Translations under genes and position numbers: made by a program | Shown: one piece after another, positions 25,602 to 34,971 of the stretch | Position numbering within the stretch: position 1 is the stretch's first letter | Layout: each line of letters starts with the position of its first letter | The notes under the pieces: generated by a model | What the model saw: the letters and a program-made list of their open reading frames with translations, nothing else | Told to the model about the DNA's origin: nothing | The model's database searches: none | Source: Symmachiella macrocystis | GTDB lineage: Bacteria > Planctomycetota > Planctomycetia > Planctomycetales > Planctomycetaceae | Reading direction: 5' to 3' | DNA length: 64,000 bases | Assembly (NCBI RefSeq): GCF_007860075.1 | Contig: NZ_SJPP01000001.1 | Coordinates: 3,507,490 to 3,571,489, forward strand

Positions 25602-26086
25602 CAGGCGCTCACCTCCTCGCGAGATTCCGCAACGTCCAAGACGGCGCGGACGATTTTGTCGTATCCAGTGCAACGGCACAAATTGCCGGCCAGATAAAAG
25701 CGAATTTCATCTTCTGTGGGATGCGGATTGGATTCCAGCAGCGCTTTGGTCGCCATGATGAATCCCGGCGTGCAGATTCCGCATTGCAAGGCGGCGTTTT
25801 CTAAAAACGCGGTTTGAATCGGATCCAGTCCGTCACTTGGAGCCACCCCTTCGATCGTTTCCAGGTCGGCACCTTCCGCCTCGACGGCGAGCACCAGACA
25901 GGAATCGACCGGGCGGCCGTCCATCAGGACGGTACAGGCGCCGCAATTGCCGTTGGTACACCCTTCCTTCGTGCCGGTCATATTCAACACGTCGCGCAAG
26001 GACTCGAGCAATGTCTGCCGTGGTTGGCAGAGAAACTCAACCTGCCGGTCGTTGATGGTCGTGGTGACAACTCGTTTTTTCGCCAT
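25601..26086 (-). CDS. [2Fe-2S] subunit of molybdenum hydroxylase
   Basis: A 161-residue protein with two [2Fe-2S] clusters. The plant-type cluster uses C43, C48, C51 and C63 (EGCTNGNCGACTVL); the second uses C102, C105, C137 and C139 (QCGICTPG and LCRCTGY). It passes electrons from the Mo site to the FAD subunit. ATG 26086 has AGGA at 8 nt. It is the middle gene of the operon FAD subunit, Fe-S subunit, Mo subunit, MoaD-like protein. Confidence 0.95.
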   Translation of the reverse strand: MAKKRVVTTTINDRQVEFLCQPRQTLLESLRDVLNMTGTKEGCTNGNCGACTVLMDGRPVDSCLVLAVEAEGADLETIEGVAPSDGLDPIQTAFLENAALQCGICTPGFIMATKALLESNPHPTEDEIRFYLAGNLCRCTGYDKIVRAVLDVAESREEVSA

Positions 26087-26159
26087 GAGGAAATCCTGAA
26101 GAACATCAATTGAAGGATTGTGGGCGTGACTCTATGAAAATACAAAAACCTAGTCGGCG

Positions 26160-27041
26160 TTATTTTCCCGTATTTGCTCGGGCACGCTCAATCGCTTTTT
26201 CCAAAGCTCGGCGCGTCAAAACGCCGGTCACATGTTTGCGAAATTCTACAGTGCCCCGCATATCGTTGATCGGCGTTGCAATTTTTCGCGTGGCAGCCAT
26301 TGCCGCTTCGATCGCTTCGTCTCCGACCGGTTGACCGGCCAATAGCTCGCTCGCTTCTTCGGCAAACAGCGGAGTGGCGGCGACCGCGCCGATAGCAATC
26401 CGCGCTGAAACAAAATTTTTGCCTGATTCGTCCAACAGCACCGAAGCCCCTGCCCCGACTACGGCAATGTCCATTTCGTTGCGGGGAATGAACCGCAGGT
26501 AGTGCGATCCGCTGTGGGCAGGCCGCGCGGGCATGACCAGTGCGGTCAACAGCTCTCCCGGTTCCAGCACATTTTTTCCCGGTCCCGTGCAGAATTTTTC
26601 GACAGGCACTTCGCGTGTTTCGTCCGGTCCGGCAATCACCGCTTGCGCTCCCAATGCGATCAATGCTGGCGTGGAATCGGCCGCGGGTCCTGAGTTGCAA
26701 AGGTTGCCGCCGACCGATGCTCGGCTTTGAATTTGCGCACCGCCGATAATCTTTGTCGCATCGGCCAGTGCCGAATAGTCGCGGCAAATCATTTCGTTGC
26801 CGTAGATCCGATAGCAAGGGACGACGGCGCCTAATTTGAGTCCGTCTGCTGAGATGTCGATGCTGTGGAGGGCGTCGACCTTTTTGATGTCCACGACCAC
26901 ATCCGGAGCGAATCGCCCCATGCGGATTTGATCGATCAGATCGGTGCCGCCGGCCAGAATTCGAGCAGATCCGTTGTGCTTGGCCAGCATTTTAACGGCG
27001 TCCGCGACGGTCGTGGGAGCTTCGTATTCAAAGTCGTGCAT
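26160..27041 (-). CDS. FAD-binding subunit of molybdenum hydroxylase (CoxM/XdhB family)
   Basis: A 293-residue subunit with the two FAD-binding motifs of this family: AGGTDL (30-35) and GGAQIQSRASVGGNLCNSGP (100-119), followed by the C-terminal CO-dehydrogenase flavoprotein domain (about 175-285). It accepts electrons from the [2Fe-2S] subunit and passes them to an acceptor, in this family NAD or a quinone/oxygen route; which one is not visible. It is the first gene of the operon, 73 bp upstream of the Fe-S subunit. Confidence 0.93.
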   Translation of the reverse strand: MHDFEYEAPTTVADAVKMLAKHNGSARILAGGTDLIDQIRMGRFAPDVVVDIKKVDALHSIDISADGLKLGAVVPCYRIYGNEMICRDYSALADATKIIGGAQIQSRASVGGNLCNSGPAADSTPALIALGAQAVIAGPDETREVPVEKFCTGPGKNVLEPGELLTALVMPARPAHSGSHYLRFIPRNEMDIAVVGAGASVLLDESGKNFVSARIAIGAVAATPLFAEEASELLAGQPVGDEAIEAAMAATRKIATPINDMRGTVEFRKHVTGVLTRRALEKAIERARANTGK

Positions 27042-27233
27042 GGTGAATCGCGTCTATCGAGGAATATCGGTTGGGAGCGTGGCTCAAACGAACCAACGAG
27101 TGCACATCTTTAGATTAACGCCGGAAAATCTGACGGCAAGTCCGCAGAGAAAACTGAACGCCGATTTTGATGTCGGCGCCGCGACCAAACACCGTCAAAC
27201 GGTAGCAGTTGGCGGCGGGCCGCTGAGCGCGAA

Positions 27234-30200
27234 TTATTCGCTCGGCTGAGGGCTGGCAGCGGCGGTTTCACCACGCATGGGCATCAACCGCACCCGTTCG
27301 TTGTAGGTCTGTAGCTCAATGTACTTGCCTGGTAAGTTGACATGAGCTTTTTGGAAGTTGGGTTGCATGTGAAGTGTCGCATCCAAGACTTGTTCGCCAT
27401 TGCGTTTGTCGATCGCCACCAAATTGACCTTATTGATCATCTGCCGAGGACGCCGACCGACTGTCTCGGATTGGGGACGCGCCAGTACGAGCAGCGGAGC
27501 GTCCTGTAATCCCGATAGCATGAGCAGTCGCGGCTTATCCACTTTGTAAACCCAACGGTCGCTCGGGTCGTCTAGGTTAAAAGCGAAAATTTTACCGGAA
27601 ATCCGGATGGTGGCAAGATGATTGCCACTATAGCGGTCCCTCGATCGTCGCGCAGCCCAATCGATGATCAAATATGCGTTTTGGTTGTCCGTCACGCAAT
27701 AGACGGTTCTGCGACTCTTCAAGACATCCAAGTCCACTTCGCCCAAGAGGCGTAGCTCGCCGGTTTTCAGATTTAATTGTGAAAACTTGCCATCGGGGGT
27801 TACGACGAAGAGTTGGTGTTCATTGCTAAGTACCGACAGCGACTTGGCTGGGAATTCGCGGTTCCAGACTTCCGCGTCGTTGAGCGGATCCCTGAGGGAG
27901 ATTTGCACGTTCTTATCGGATTTCTTGGTGAACAATCCGTACCGTCCCACAAATCGTTTCGCGCGGCTGGAGGTGACTCCACTGGTGAAATCTGCCAAGT
28001 GCGGCAAGTCGATCCGTTTACCGTCCAGTAAGCGGATCGCCACCAGATTTTTTTTGTTTTTCCCTTCCTGCTGATAGAGCAACCCATCGCCGCCGAAGAA
28101 CTGGGCGTCCGACGGCACGTTTTCCATTGTCCAGCAAATTTCGCCGGTCAGCGTATCGACGACCGTCAGTTCCCGACCCGATCGCCAGATAAAATGCCGA
28201 TCGTCGAACAAATTCGTCGACTGCGGTTGGCGGCCCCCGCGTTGTCTGAGGGCTGTATCGAATGAGGTCTTCATCCGCATATCCGCGTTAGATTCGGATT
28301 GGTAGGTCGAGTGCTGCGGCGCGACTTCGACCGGTTGAACCCAACGAACTTTTTTCTCCAATGGCGAAATGCTATGGAGCATGCCTTGGTTCACCAGCAG
28401 GACATGATGCCCGCGGCTGTGTGCCGTCAAACTATTGTTTTCGCGTCGTGAATCGCCCCGCAACGGAATCGAGGCCAGATACTTGTCACTGTCGCCTCGC
28501 ACGATCTCTAGTCTTTGCCGCAAGCTACGCACGTGCAATTGATGTCGGCTGAAAAACGGCGTGTCGAGGTCCAGGCCATCCAACGGCAACAGGCTGTCTT
28601 GTTGCGAATAATCATGGCCCATCCGCACTGCAGTCATTGGCCCATTTCCCCAGTCGGGAGACAAATGTCGTTTGAGTTCGTGGGGAGCGTTTTTGTCAGA
28701 ACGGAACGCCTGCGCGACCTCCGCAGCGGTTTTTCCATCGGGAAGTGGGGTCGCTCCGTACCGTTGTTCCAGCTCAGCGTAAGTGTCTGCAGCCGCATCG
28801 GCGGCGCCGGCGCTGAGCAACAACTCCGCTTTTCGCCGCACCGCTTGAGCGGCAATTTCGTCTGAAGACCGGTCGCGAATCTGATTCAACAGATCCTCCG
28901 CTGCTACGAGATTGCCGTTGCTTGCGTAGTACTCAACAAGTTGCTGTTGGATTTTGAGTGCTGCCGGGTGAAAGCCAAACAGCGTTAACCACTGTTTTTG
29001 TTCCTCGATGGACTCTGCGGCCACCTCATCGGCGAGTGTGGCGACACGGTTGTCAAAATCGGGCAGCGCGGCGGAGGGGATTTGAGCCCAAAGATCGGTA
29101 ATGCGCCCCGCCAGCCAAAGGTCCTCGCGGACTTTCATGCGCGAATCAGCGACTGGTTGAATCATGTTCGGTGCAATCGACGCAGCCAACTGGACATAAC
29201 TTTCGAACGCGTCTTCGATCTCACCCCGCGCTACGAGGCGGTCGGCAACTAATCGCAAATAGGCCTGACGTTCGTCACGCGTGACGGATAGCTGCTGCAG
29301 CTCAGCGACAGCGTCATCATGTTGGGCATAGTCCGACTGGATCAACCCGGTCAATGCGCGAATGTACAGGTCGTGAAACCGGGTTTGATCAACCGGCGAT
29401 AATGCGTCGGCATCTAAGGTTCTGGCTCGATCGAGTACGGTGGTCACATCGCGATTTAACTCGGCAATTTCCGCCTCGCGCAGCAGTGCGACGGCATCGT
29501 GTGGGTCTCGTTTTTTGCGTTCCGCGATTTCTTGTTCGATGGTGTGCCGTTGTTCAAACGATTCAACACCGAACGGACTCAGTGAAATCACCGCGCCGCG
29601 ATACAGGGCCAAATTGCCAAGCCCGCGGCTACCTACGGGGCGCGAGAGGCTTTCGGCGATCGAGCCGGTCTCTAATTCGATTCCCACAAGTTCGCCCGTT
29701 TGGCAGGGCACGTAGTACCGGCCGGCAACTGCCACACCCCGTCCGCAAGGGGGCGAAGGGAGATCGATATCCCATTTATCATCAAACCCGTTGTGCAGGG
29801 CATAGCACTTCACGTGTCGTTTGCCGACCACAACGACGTGTTGATGAAACACGCCCGCCAGATACAACAGCTCCATGCCTCTGGAGGTCTTGGGGGTCTT
29901 CCAACCCCAGCCCGCTTGGTCACTGCCGGTGATCAAGTCAAGGCAGTACAACGAGTTACTACGGGGTGCGGTTATCAGGACTCGATTTCCGGCGATGATC
30001 GGCGGAGTCGGGAACCAGCGTTTGTTCAACGGTTCAGTGGGGGCGACGTCCTCCTGTTTTCGTCCACGCCTACGGCTTCTGTTCGACGTTTTCGATTTTG
30101 CAGTATCAGCCGACCACAACAAGGCGTGGGACCGACGTTCCACCGCTGCGATCAACCCCGTCGTGGTTTGGCAGACAATCGTTCCGTTGCCGACGGCAAT

Positions 30201-32093
30201 CTGCCCACCGTACCAACGCCGCACGATGTCGCGTTCGATTTTGGCAGTCGGTTGCGCAACGGCCTGTTTCCAGAGAACTTTGCCGGTTTCCGCTTCTAGG
30301 CAAATCAACTCGATCAACCGTTCTTTTTCACCGATGACAAACAGTTCGTTGCCGTCGGCGACTGGCGCGCCATGGAAGAAATATCCGGCTAATGGCAATT
30401 CAAAAGTATCGCCATGCAGCGTCCCGCCGATTTCCCATTGCGGGCGCCCTGTGTTGAGATCATATGCCACGATTTTGTTACTGGACCAATCTTGGCCAAA
30501 CCGGTCGCTCGATTCCTGCGAGGAGCCCCAGTACTGCTGCGGCTGTTTGGTCAAGATCGCCAAGTCTTCGATCACAAACAGCCGTTGGCCATCGCTGCTA
30601 ATGATGCCGTAGTTCGCGTCTTCGAACAGCAGATAGGCGAGCGGGTTTTTTGTAATCGATTGCGATGAGTAGCCCCGGAAATTGGCAAAAACACGCCGCC
30701 CGCTAAAGCCCCATGCCCCATTCAAATTATCGTTGGACAACAGGCTTTCCGCTGAAACCCGATCTTGAGTTTCCCACAGGGGAGCACCCGTTGCCGCATC
30801 CGCCACCCGTACCCCCCGCAAGGTGCGATAGATGAGTTTGCCATCTACCATTAAGGGGATCAGCGACGGCAGCATGGCAAAATCTTCGTCGCCCAAGTCC
30901 TCAACGAGGTCTTGGATTTGAGTTTCAATACGATGGCTGCGAGTCAGCGGTTCGTACCACCGTGATAGCAATAACGGCTCGCCACCGTCCGGCATACCCG
31001 TCCGACGGGAATTGCCCATATACATCGGCCATTCCGACAGCGCGGTCTCCGGACGGGGAACCTCGTTGATTTCGTCCAGCCAAGCAGCGAGATTTTGCTG
31101 TTCGCCACCCAATCGAGCGGTATCATCCTGCTGGACCTCCACCGCCAATGGGGACTGTGCTCCCTGAACGGCCACACTCGACAGCTTGGCCGCCAGCGCG
31201 GCTTTGGCACGCCAAGCCGGGGATGACGTCATGTCAGTCTCAGGTTGGAGCAATGCCTGGAACCAGTGATTGGCTAACCCAAACTCGCCGCGATCCAGAT
31301 AGTGCGAAGCAACAATATCGGCTGCCTGTTGCCCCGCTTTGGTGTGGAAGTATCTGCGACCGACCAATGCGACCGCATGGAAATCGCCGGCGGCGACTGC
31401 CTTGGCCAGTTGTTTGGCGGCGACCCCGTCATAGGCGGCACGATAAGTCTGCAATTCCTCGGCCGGCATGCTCCCCAGTAGCTGTCGAGCGTCGTCCTTC
31501 AGCGAAGTCCAGGAACGCCCGTTGCCTGGCGTAAATGCATCCTCCGGCAAATCCAAAATGTATTGGAGTTGGCGGACGGCAATTTTCCAGTTTTCACGAT
31601 CAATGCTCAGCCGAGCCTCTTGCATCGCCTTTCGCACCGTACGCGGGTCAGGGATCCGTGGATCGCTGGGTTCGCTGGTTGACGTATGCTTGCGCGGGTC
31701 CTGAATCGGGCGTTGTGGTTGCTTGCGGGGCTGGGGGGGGCGTTTTTTCTTTTCAGCTTTCTTTGGTTTATCAGTCTTTCCTCCCGGCGTCAGCACGTCG
31801 TTGAGGAAATCCTTAAACGGGTTTCGCAATTTCGGTTCCGGGGCCGGCTTGTCGGCCGCCTTCGGATTTTCAGCCGGTGTTTCCTCGGCCGCTTGCGGCT
31901 GCGGTGCCGCTGGATCGGACTCCTGGTTTTCGGTCGGAACCGAGTCCCCTTCGTCGGCTGTCGTTGCGTTAGACCACCATAAACCAAAACCGCCCGAGAC
32001 GACCAAAACGGCAAAGGCCATTCTCATTGTCCGAGCAACCGGCGCGCTCCGTGTCATACTTCCCAGACTCCCGGCGAGACCATCGGGCCTCAC
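27234..32093 (-). CDS. Giant secreted/membrane-anchored PQQ-propeller and TPR protein
   Basis: A 1619-residue protein. A hydrophobic segment (about 24-45, MAFAVLVVSGGFGLWW) is a signal or membrane anchor, followed by a Pro/Ala/Glu/Lys-rich low-complexity stretch (46-135), a helical region with TPR character (about 150-330), a first PQQ-like propeller (about 350-830, with units such as ADAATGAPLWETQ and CLEAETGKVLWKQ), a second long helical repeat region (about 880-1130) and a second propeller (about 1240-1600). Start ATG 32093 has GAGG a few bases upstream; ATG 32027 just before the hydrophobic segment is an alternative. Such proteins are common in planctomycetes and of unknown role, possibly outer-membrane or cell-surface scaffolds. 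It stands alone as a transcription unit. Confidence 0.8.
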   Translation of the reverse strand: MRPDGLAGSLGSMTRSAPVARTMRMAFAVLVVSGGFGLWWSNATTADEGDSVPTENQESDPAAPQPQAAEETPAENPKAADKPAPEPKLRNPFKDFLNDVLTPGGKTDKPKKAEKKKRPPQPRKQPQRPIQDPRKHTSTSEPSDPRIPDPRTVRKAMQEARLSIDRENWKIAVRQLQYILDLPEDAFTPGNGRSWTSLKDDARQLLGSMPAEELQTYRAAYDGVAAKQLAKAVAAGDFHAVALVGRRYFHTKAGQQAADIVASHYLDRGEFGLANHWFQALLQPETDMTSSPAWRAKAALAAKLSSVAVQGAQSPLAVEVQQDDTARLGGEQQNLAAWLDEINEVPRPETALSEWPMYMGNSRRTGMPDGGEPLLLSRWYEPLTRSHRIETQIQDLVEDLGDEDFAMLPSLIPLMVDGKLIYRTLRGVRVADAATGAPLWETQDRVSAESLLSNDNLNGAWGFSGRRVFANFRGYSSQSITKNPLAYLLFEDANYGIISSDGQRLFVIEDLAILTKQPQQYWGSSQESSDRFGQDWSSNKIVAYDLNTGRPQWEIGGTLHGDTFELPLAGYFFHGAPVADGNELFVIGEKERLIELICLEAETGKVLWKQAVAQPTAKIERDIVRRWYGGQIAVGNGTIVCQTTTGLIAAVERRSHALLWSADTAKSKTSNRSRRRGRKQEDVAPTEPLNKRWFPTPPIIAGNRVLITAPRSNSLYCLDLITGSDQAGWGWKTPKTSRGMELLYLAGVFHQHVVVVGKRHVKCYALHNGFDDKWDIDLPSPPCGRGVAVAGRYYVPCQTGELVGIELETGSIAESLSRPVGSRGLGNLALYRGAVISLSPFGVESFEQRHTIEQEIAERKKRDPHDAVALLREAEIAELNRDVTTVLDRARTLDADALSPVDQTRFHDLYIRALTGLIQSDYAQHDDAVAELQQLSVTRDERQAYLRLVADRLVARGEIEDAFESYVQLAASIAPNMIQPVADSRMKVREDLWLAGRITDLWAQIPSAALPDFDNRVATLADEVAAESIEEQKQWLTLFGFHPAALKIQQQLVEYYASNGNLVAAEDLLNQIRDRSSDEIAAQAVRRKAELLLSAGAADAAADTYAELEQRYGATPLPDGKTAAEVAQAFRSDKNAPHELKRHLSPDWGNGPMTAVRMGHDYSQQDSLLPLDGLDLDTPFFSRHQLHVRSLRQRLEIVRGDSDKYLASIPLRGDSRRENNSLTAHSRGHHVLLVNQGMLHSISPLEKKVRWVQPVEVAPQHSTYQSESNADMRMKTSFDTALRQRGGRQPQSTNLFDDRHFIWRSGRELTVVDTLTGEICWTMENVPSDAQFFGGDGLLYQQEGKNKKNLVAIRLLDGKRIDLPHLADFTSGVTSSRAKRFVGRYGLFTKKSDKNVQISLRDPLNDAEVWNREFPAKSLSVLSNEHQLFVVTPDGKFSQLNLKTGELRLLGEVDLDVLKSRRTVYCVTDNQNAYLIIDWAARRSRDRYSGNHLATIRISGKIFAFNLDDPSDRWVYKVDKPRLLMLSGLQDAPLLVLARPQSETVGRRPRQMINKVNLVAIDKRNGEQVLDATLHMQPNFQKAHVNLPGKYIELQTYNERVRLMPMRGETAAASPQPSE

Positions 32094-32979
32094 CCATTAT
32101 CAGGTGATGTCAATTCGTTGACGAGCCGCTTGCCAACCATGCGGACGCATGACATTTCGAATTCGTCATTCCCCGTGCCCAAACCAATGCAACGCAAACG
32201 TCGACTGTCTCGTCATTCGCGTTCGTCGGGCGATCCCGACCCCCATCGGCTCAAACTGTTGGCAATGTCATTGTCGAGTCTGCAGCTCCAATTGGCAAGT
32301 AGCAACTAGCTGAACCCTTTTGATTTCACGGCAACGGCACGCGGTGGTCACAACCGCCAAAACCCGCAATTTACGACCAAGGCTTGTTGTCAATCGTCGT
32401 AAAACTCAAGGGTTTCTCGTAAATCAGTTTCTCGGTAAGTTGGCGTTCTTGCAGTCGCCTGGCGGCAATCTGGTGACAAATGCGTGAATCGTGGATCCGT
32501 TCCCCAGTCCTAGCCGTCATAATCGGCAAGAGCCGCATGTTGCACCAGCCGTAAGGCGTTATTCTCCCTATGGTTATCGGCGCTCGCCCCCTCGCGACGC
32601 CACCGGCATGAAATTCCCCCGCAGAAACAGTACTGATTCTCACTCGACCGCTTGCAGAATTGGGGGGATGTCGTTATTTTGGCGAATTCCCTCCGGTCCT
32701 CCGGAAAGCCTCCCCGCGCAATGGCTTAGCGTGTAGAGTGCGTACTCGGCGGGGGGAAGTATGTAGGGAGAACCTTATCCTAGGTGGCGCTTCACTGGGG
32801 TGAGTTTCGGTCTGAGCGTGCGAAATTTCGCGCACAAGCGGCCAGAATGGCCGTTATGCACCCCGATCGAAAGTGAGAGGGTTGAGGTTTCGTATCCGCA
32901 TTGATGGCCGGTGTGTGTCTGTCAAAAATAATTCCACGACGCAATTCAGAACGACGTTGGACAGTAAGGCGTTTGCATA
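32094..32979. other. Long intergenic region before the ribosomal protein cluster
   Basis: An 886-bp gap between the divergent giant PQQ gene and rplY. Open frames here (for example minus strand 32371-32643) are short and lack domains or ribosome sites. The only structured item seen is a perfect 12-bp palindrome, GCGAAATTTCGC (32820-32831), about 150 bp before rplY, which could be an operator. No tRNA or known ncRNA motif was recognised. The rplY-pth-rpsF-ssb-rplI promoter probably lies in the last 250 bp. Confidence 0.45.
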
Positions 32980-33621
32980 ATGTCGGATAATACAAAACTC
33001 GCAGTTGATCTTCGCGAAAAAGTTGGCACGGCAGCGACTCGTAAGCTGCGGGCCACAGGTCGAATTCCAGGAAGTTTGTACGGCCTGGAAAAAGATACCA
33101 TCGCGCTGAGCACGACCGAAGAGGCTCTGCGACCGCTGATTTATGGCGGAGTACAGGTCGTCGACGTCGAAGTCGGCGGTGAAAGTGCCACAGCAATTTT
33201 CCGTGAAGTCCAGTGGGACACATTTTCACAATACGTACAACATTTCGATCTGCAGCGTATCGATCCCACCAAGCGGCTTGCGGTGGAAGTGCCGGTGGAA
33301 CTACGGGGTACCCCCGAAGGCGTGATCGGCGGCGGCGTGCTGGATCAACCGCATCGGACGGTCAACTTCGAATGCTTGGTTCATCAGGTTCCCGATCACA
33401 TCGTTTTGCGGGTCTCGGAACTGCAGATCGGCGATGCCCTGCATGTCAGTGATTTGGAGCTTCCCTCGGGGGCAACGCTCCTGGATGATCCGACCGCACT
33501 GGTCGTTCGTATTAACGCGCCAATGTCTGAGGAAGAAATCGAAGAAGGAATCGCCGGTGGCGGTCCCGTCGAGCCGGAACTGGTCGGAGAAGAACCCGAA
33601 GGCGAGAGCGAGGGCGAGTAA
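32980..33621 (+). CDS. rplY: 50S ribosomal protein L25 (general stress protein Ctc type)
   Basis: A 213-residue bacterial L25/TL5/Ctc protein: an N-terminal 5S-rRNA-binding domain (KLAVDLREKVGTAATRKLRATGRIPGSLYG), and a C-terminal TL5-type beta domain (about 95-185, with VPVELRGTPEGV). It ends in an acidic Glu/Gly/Pro tail (about 186-213, EEEIEEGIAGG). Its length is that of the long Ctc form. It is the first gene of a plus-strand ribosomal/replication cluster and is followed 86 bp later by pth, the arrangement usual in many bacteria. ATG 32980 begins the conserved domain. Confidence 0.95.
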   Translation: MSDNTKLAVDLREKVGTAATRKLRATGRIPGSLYGLEKDTIALSTTEEALRPLIYGGVQVVDVEVGGESATAIFREVQWDTFSQYVQHFDLQRIDPTKRLAVEVPVELRGTPEGVIGGGVLDQPHRTVNFECLVHQVPDHIVLRVSELQIGDALHVSDLELPSGATLLDDPTALVVRINAPMSEEEIEEGIAGGGPVEPELVGEEPEGESEGE

Positions 33622-33655
33622 GAACGGCAGTTTTGTATTGCGGTTGTTCGGCCCT

Positions 33656-33680
33656 GCAGTGCAGTGCAGTGCAGTGCAGT
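33656..33680 (+). repeat. Pentanucleotide tandem repeat (GCAGT)x5
   Basis: Five perfect GCAGT units lie between rplY and pth. They are enclosed by GGCCC and GGGCC, so the transcript could fold into a hairpin with the repeat in its arm. Repeat number could vary by slippage; the tract is outside coding sequence, so any effect would be on leader structure or pth expression. Confidence 0.9.
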
Positions 33681-33707
33681 GCCGGGCCTGGCTGAGTTTA
33701 ATGTGTA

Positions 33708-34277
33708 ATGAAACTTGTGGTCGGACTGGGGAATCCCGGTCAAAAATATGCGGGAACGCGACACAATATCGGATTCGATGTCGTGTCGGAACTTGCCCGT
33801 CGATGGAATGCGGCCCCGTCGAAGCTAAAATTTGAAGCGGAAACCACCGACGTCCTGATCGGGACAACTAAGGTTTTGTTGTTGGCTCCGCAAACTTATA
33901 TGAATGCCAGCGGCCGTAGCGTACAAGCGGCTGTCAGTTTTTATCAAATAGAGTTGGTAGACGTGTTCGTCATTTGTGACGACATGAATCTGCCCGTCGG
34001 ACGAAATCGGATTCGCAAGTCTGGTTCCGCCGGAGGGCAAAAAGGGCTGAAGAATATTTGCGATCACTTACGCTCCGATGAAGTCCCCAGACTTCGTGTC
34101 GGAGTTGGGACTCCGCCGGGGACTCAAAGTGGAGCGGACTTTGTTCTCAGCAAATTCGCCAAGGCGGAACGTGCCGAAATGGATTTGGCAGTCGCTCGCG
34201 CGGCCGACGCCGTCGAGTGCTGGGCCGAGCAGGGAATTGCCGCGGCCATGAACGCGTTCAACGCAGCGGATAAATAA
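33708..34277 (+). CDS. pth: Peptidyl-tRNA hydrolase
   Basis: A 189-residue Pth that releases tRNA from peptidyl-tRNA dropped by ribosomes. Catalytic and binding residues visible: GLGNPG (6-11), TRHNIGF with the catalytic His19, PQTYMNASG, and the DDMNLPVGRNRIRKSGSAGG signature. Length and order are normal for the family. It starts at ATG 33708, 27 bp after the GCAGT tract, and sits between rplY and rpsF on the same strand. Confidence 0.97.
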   Translation: MKLVVGLGNPGQKYAGTRHNIGFDVVSELARRWNAAPSKLKFEAETTDVLIGTTKVLLLAPQTYMNASGRSVQAAVSFYQIELVDVFVICDDMNLPVGRNRIRKSGSAGGQKGLKNICDHLRSDEVPRLRVGVGTPPGTQSGADFVLSKFAKAERAEMDLAVARAADAVECWAEQGIAAAMNAFNAADK

Positions 34278-34445
34278 GTCGGGCAGATAGCAGAGACGGG
34301 CAGAAAGACAGTTCGGAAACAACATAACAGCGATTCAGTGCGATCTGGCGGCGCGACTGGGACAGTTTTTTAAAACTTCATCCCGTGTAAGTCGCACGTT
34401 CAGCAAAACCTTTTGCCAGAGAAATTAGGACAGGGAGACGCGGCT

Positions 34446-34904
34446 GTGGCGGTCAATACCTACGAGGTGATGTTCCTCATCGACAGCAATAAGTACGCCG
34501 GCGATCCGGACGGCTCACTGGGCGAGATCAATAAGATCCTCGAACGGGTCGGCGCGGAAACCTTAGCGGCACGGCCGTGGCAGGACGGCAAATTGGCTTA
34601 TCCCGTCGAAGGCCGCCGCAAAGGGCTTCACTATTTGACCTACCTGAAAATGGAAGGCCAAAACCTGGATGAGTTAACCCGTCTGTGCAAGCTGAACGAC
34701 ATCGTTCTGCGGCACCTGGCCATCAAACTCGACGCAGCCTTGGTCGAACCGATGGTGGCAGTCGTCAATGGTGAATCCCCCACCGCATCAGCGGAGAAGG
34801 CGGCAACAGAAGAAAAGGCTGCAACAGAAGAAAAGGCGGCATCCGAGGAATCGGCCTCTAAGGAAGCCACAGGCGAAGCGTCCGAGGAAGTCACAACTGC
34901 TTGA
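34446..34904 (+). CDS. rpsF: 30S ribosomal protein S6 with acidic C-terminal tail
   Basis: A 152-residue S6 protein. The core (NTYEVMFLIDSN to about residue 110, with YPVEGRRKGLHYLTYLKM) is a normal S6 fold that binds the central domain of 16S rRNA with S18. The C-terminus is extended by about 40 residues of Ala/Glu/Lys repeats (EKAATEEKAATEEKAASEES), far longer than the usual short S6 tail. The start is GTG 34446, with AGGGAG 8 nt upstream; the longer frame from TTG 34413 lacks this. It is followed by ssb; rpsR, which usually accompanies rpsF and ssb, is absent from the cluster. Confidence 0.95.
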   Translation: MAVNTYEVMFLIDSNKYAGDPDGSLGEINKILERVGAETLAARPWQDGKLAYPVEGRRKGLHYLTYLKMEGQNLDELTRLCKLNDIVLRHLAIKLDAALVEPMVAVVNGESPTASAEKAATEEKAATEEKAASEESASKEATGEASEEVTTA

Positions 34905-34971
34905 TCTTGCGATTGCCGAGGTCTAGGACGCATCGACCTCGCATGACCAATAAAAATGGGAAAACCGTCTC

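Noticed and set aside
32371-32643. 90-codon minus-strand frame in the long gap before rplY
   Set aside because: No domain, no ribosome site and an unusual composition; treated as intergenic.
32690-32790. Possible SRP-type or other structural RNA
   Set aside because: GGTCCTCCGGAAAGC only superficially resembles the SRP RNA tip; the conserved GGAAGGAAGCAG pattern is absent.
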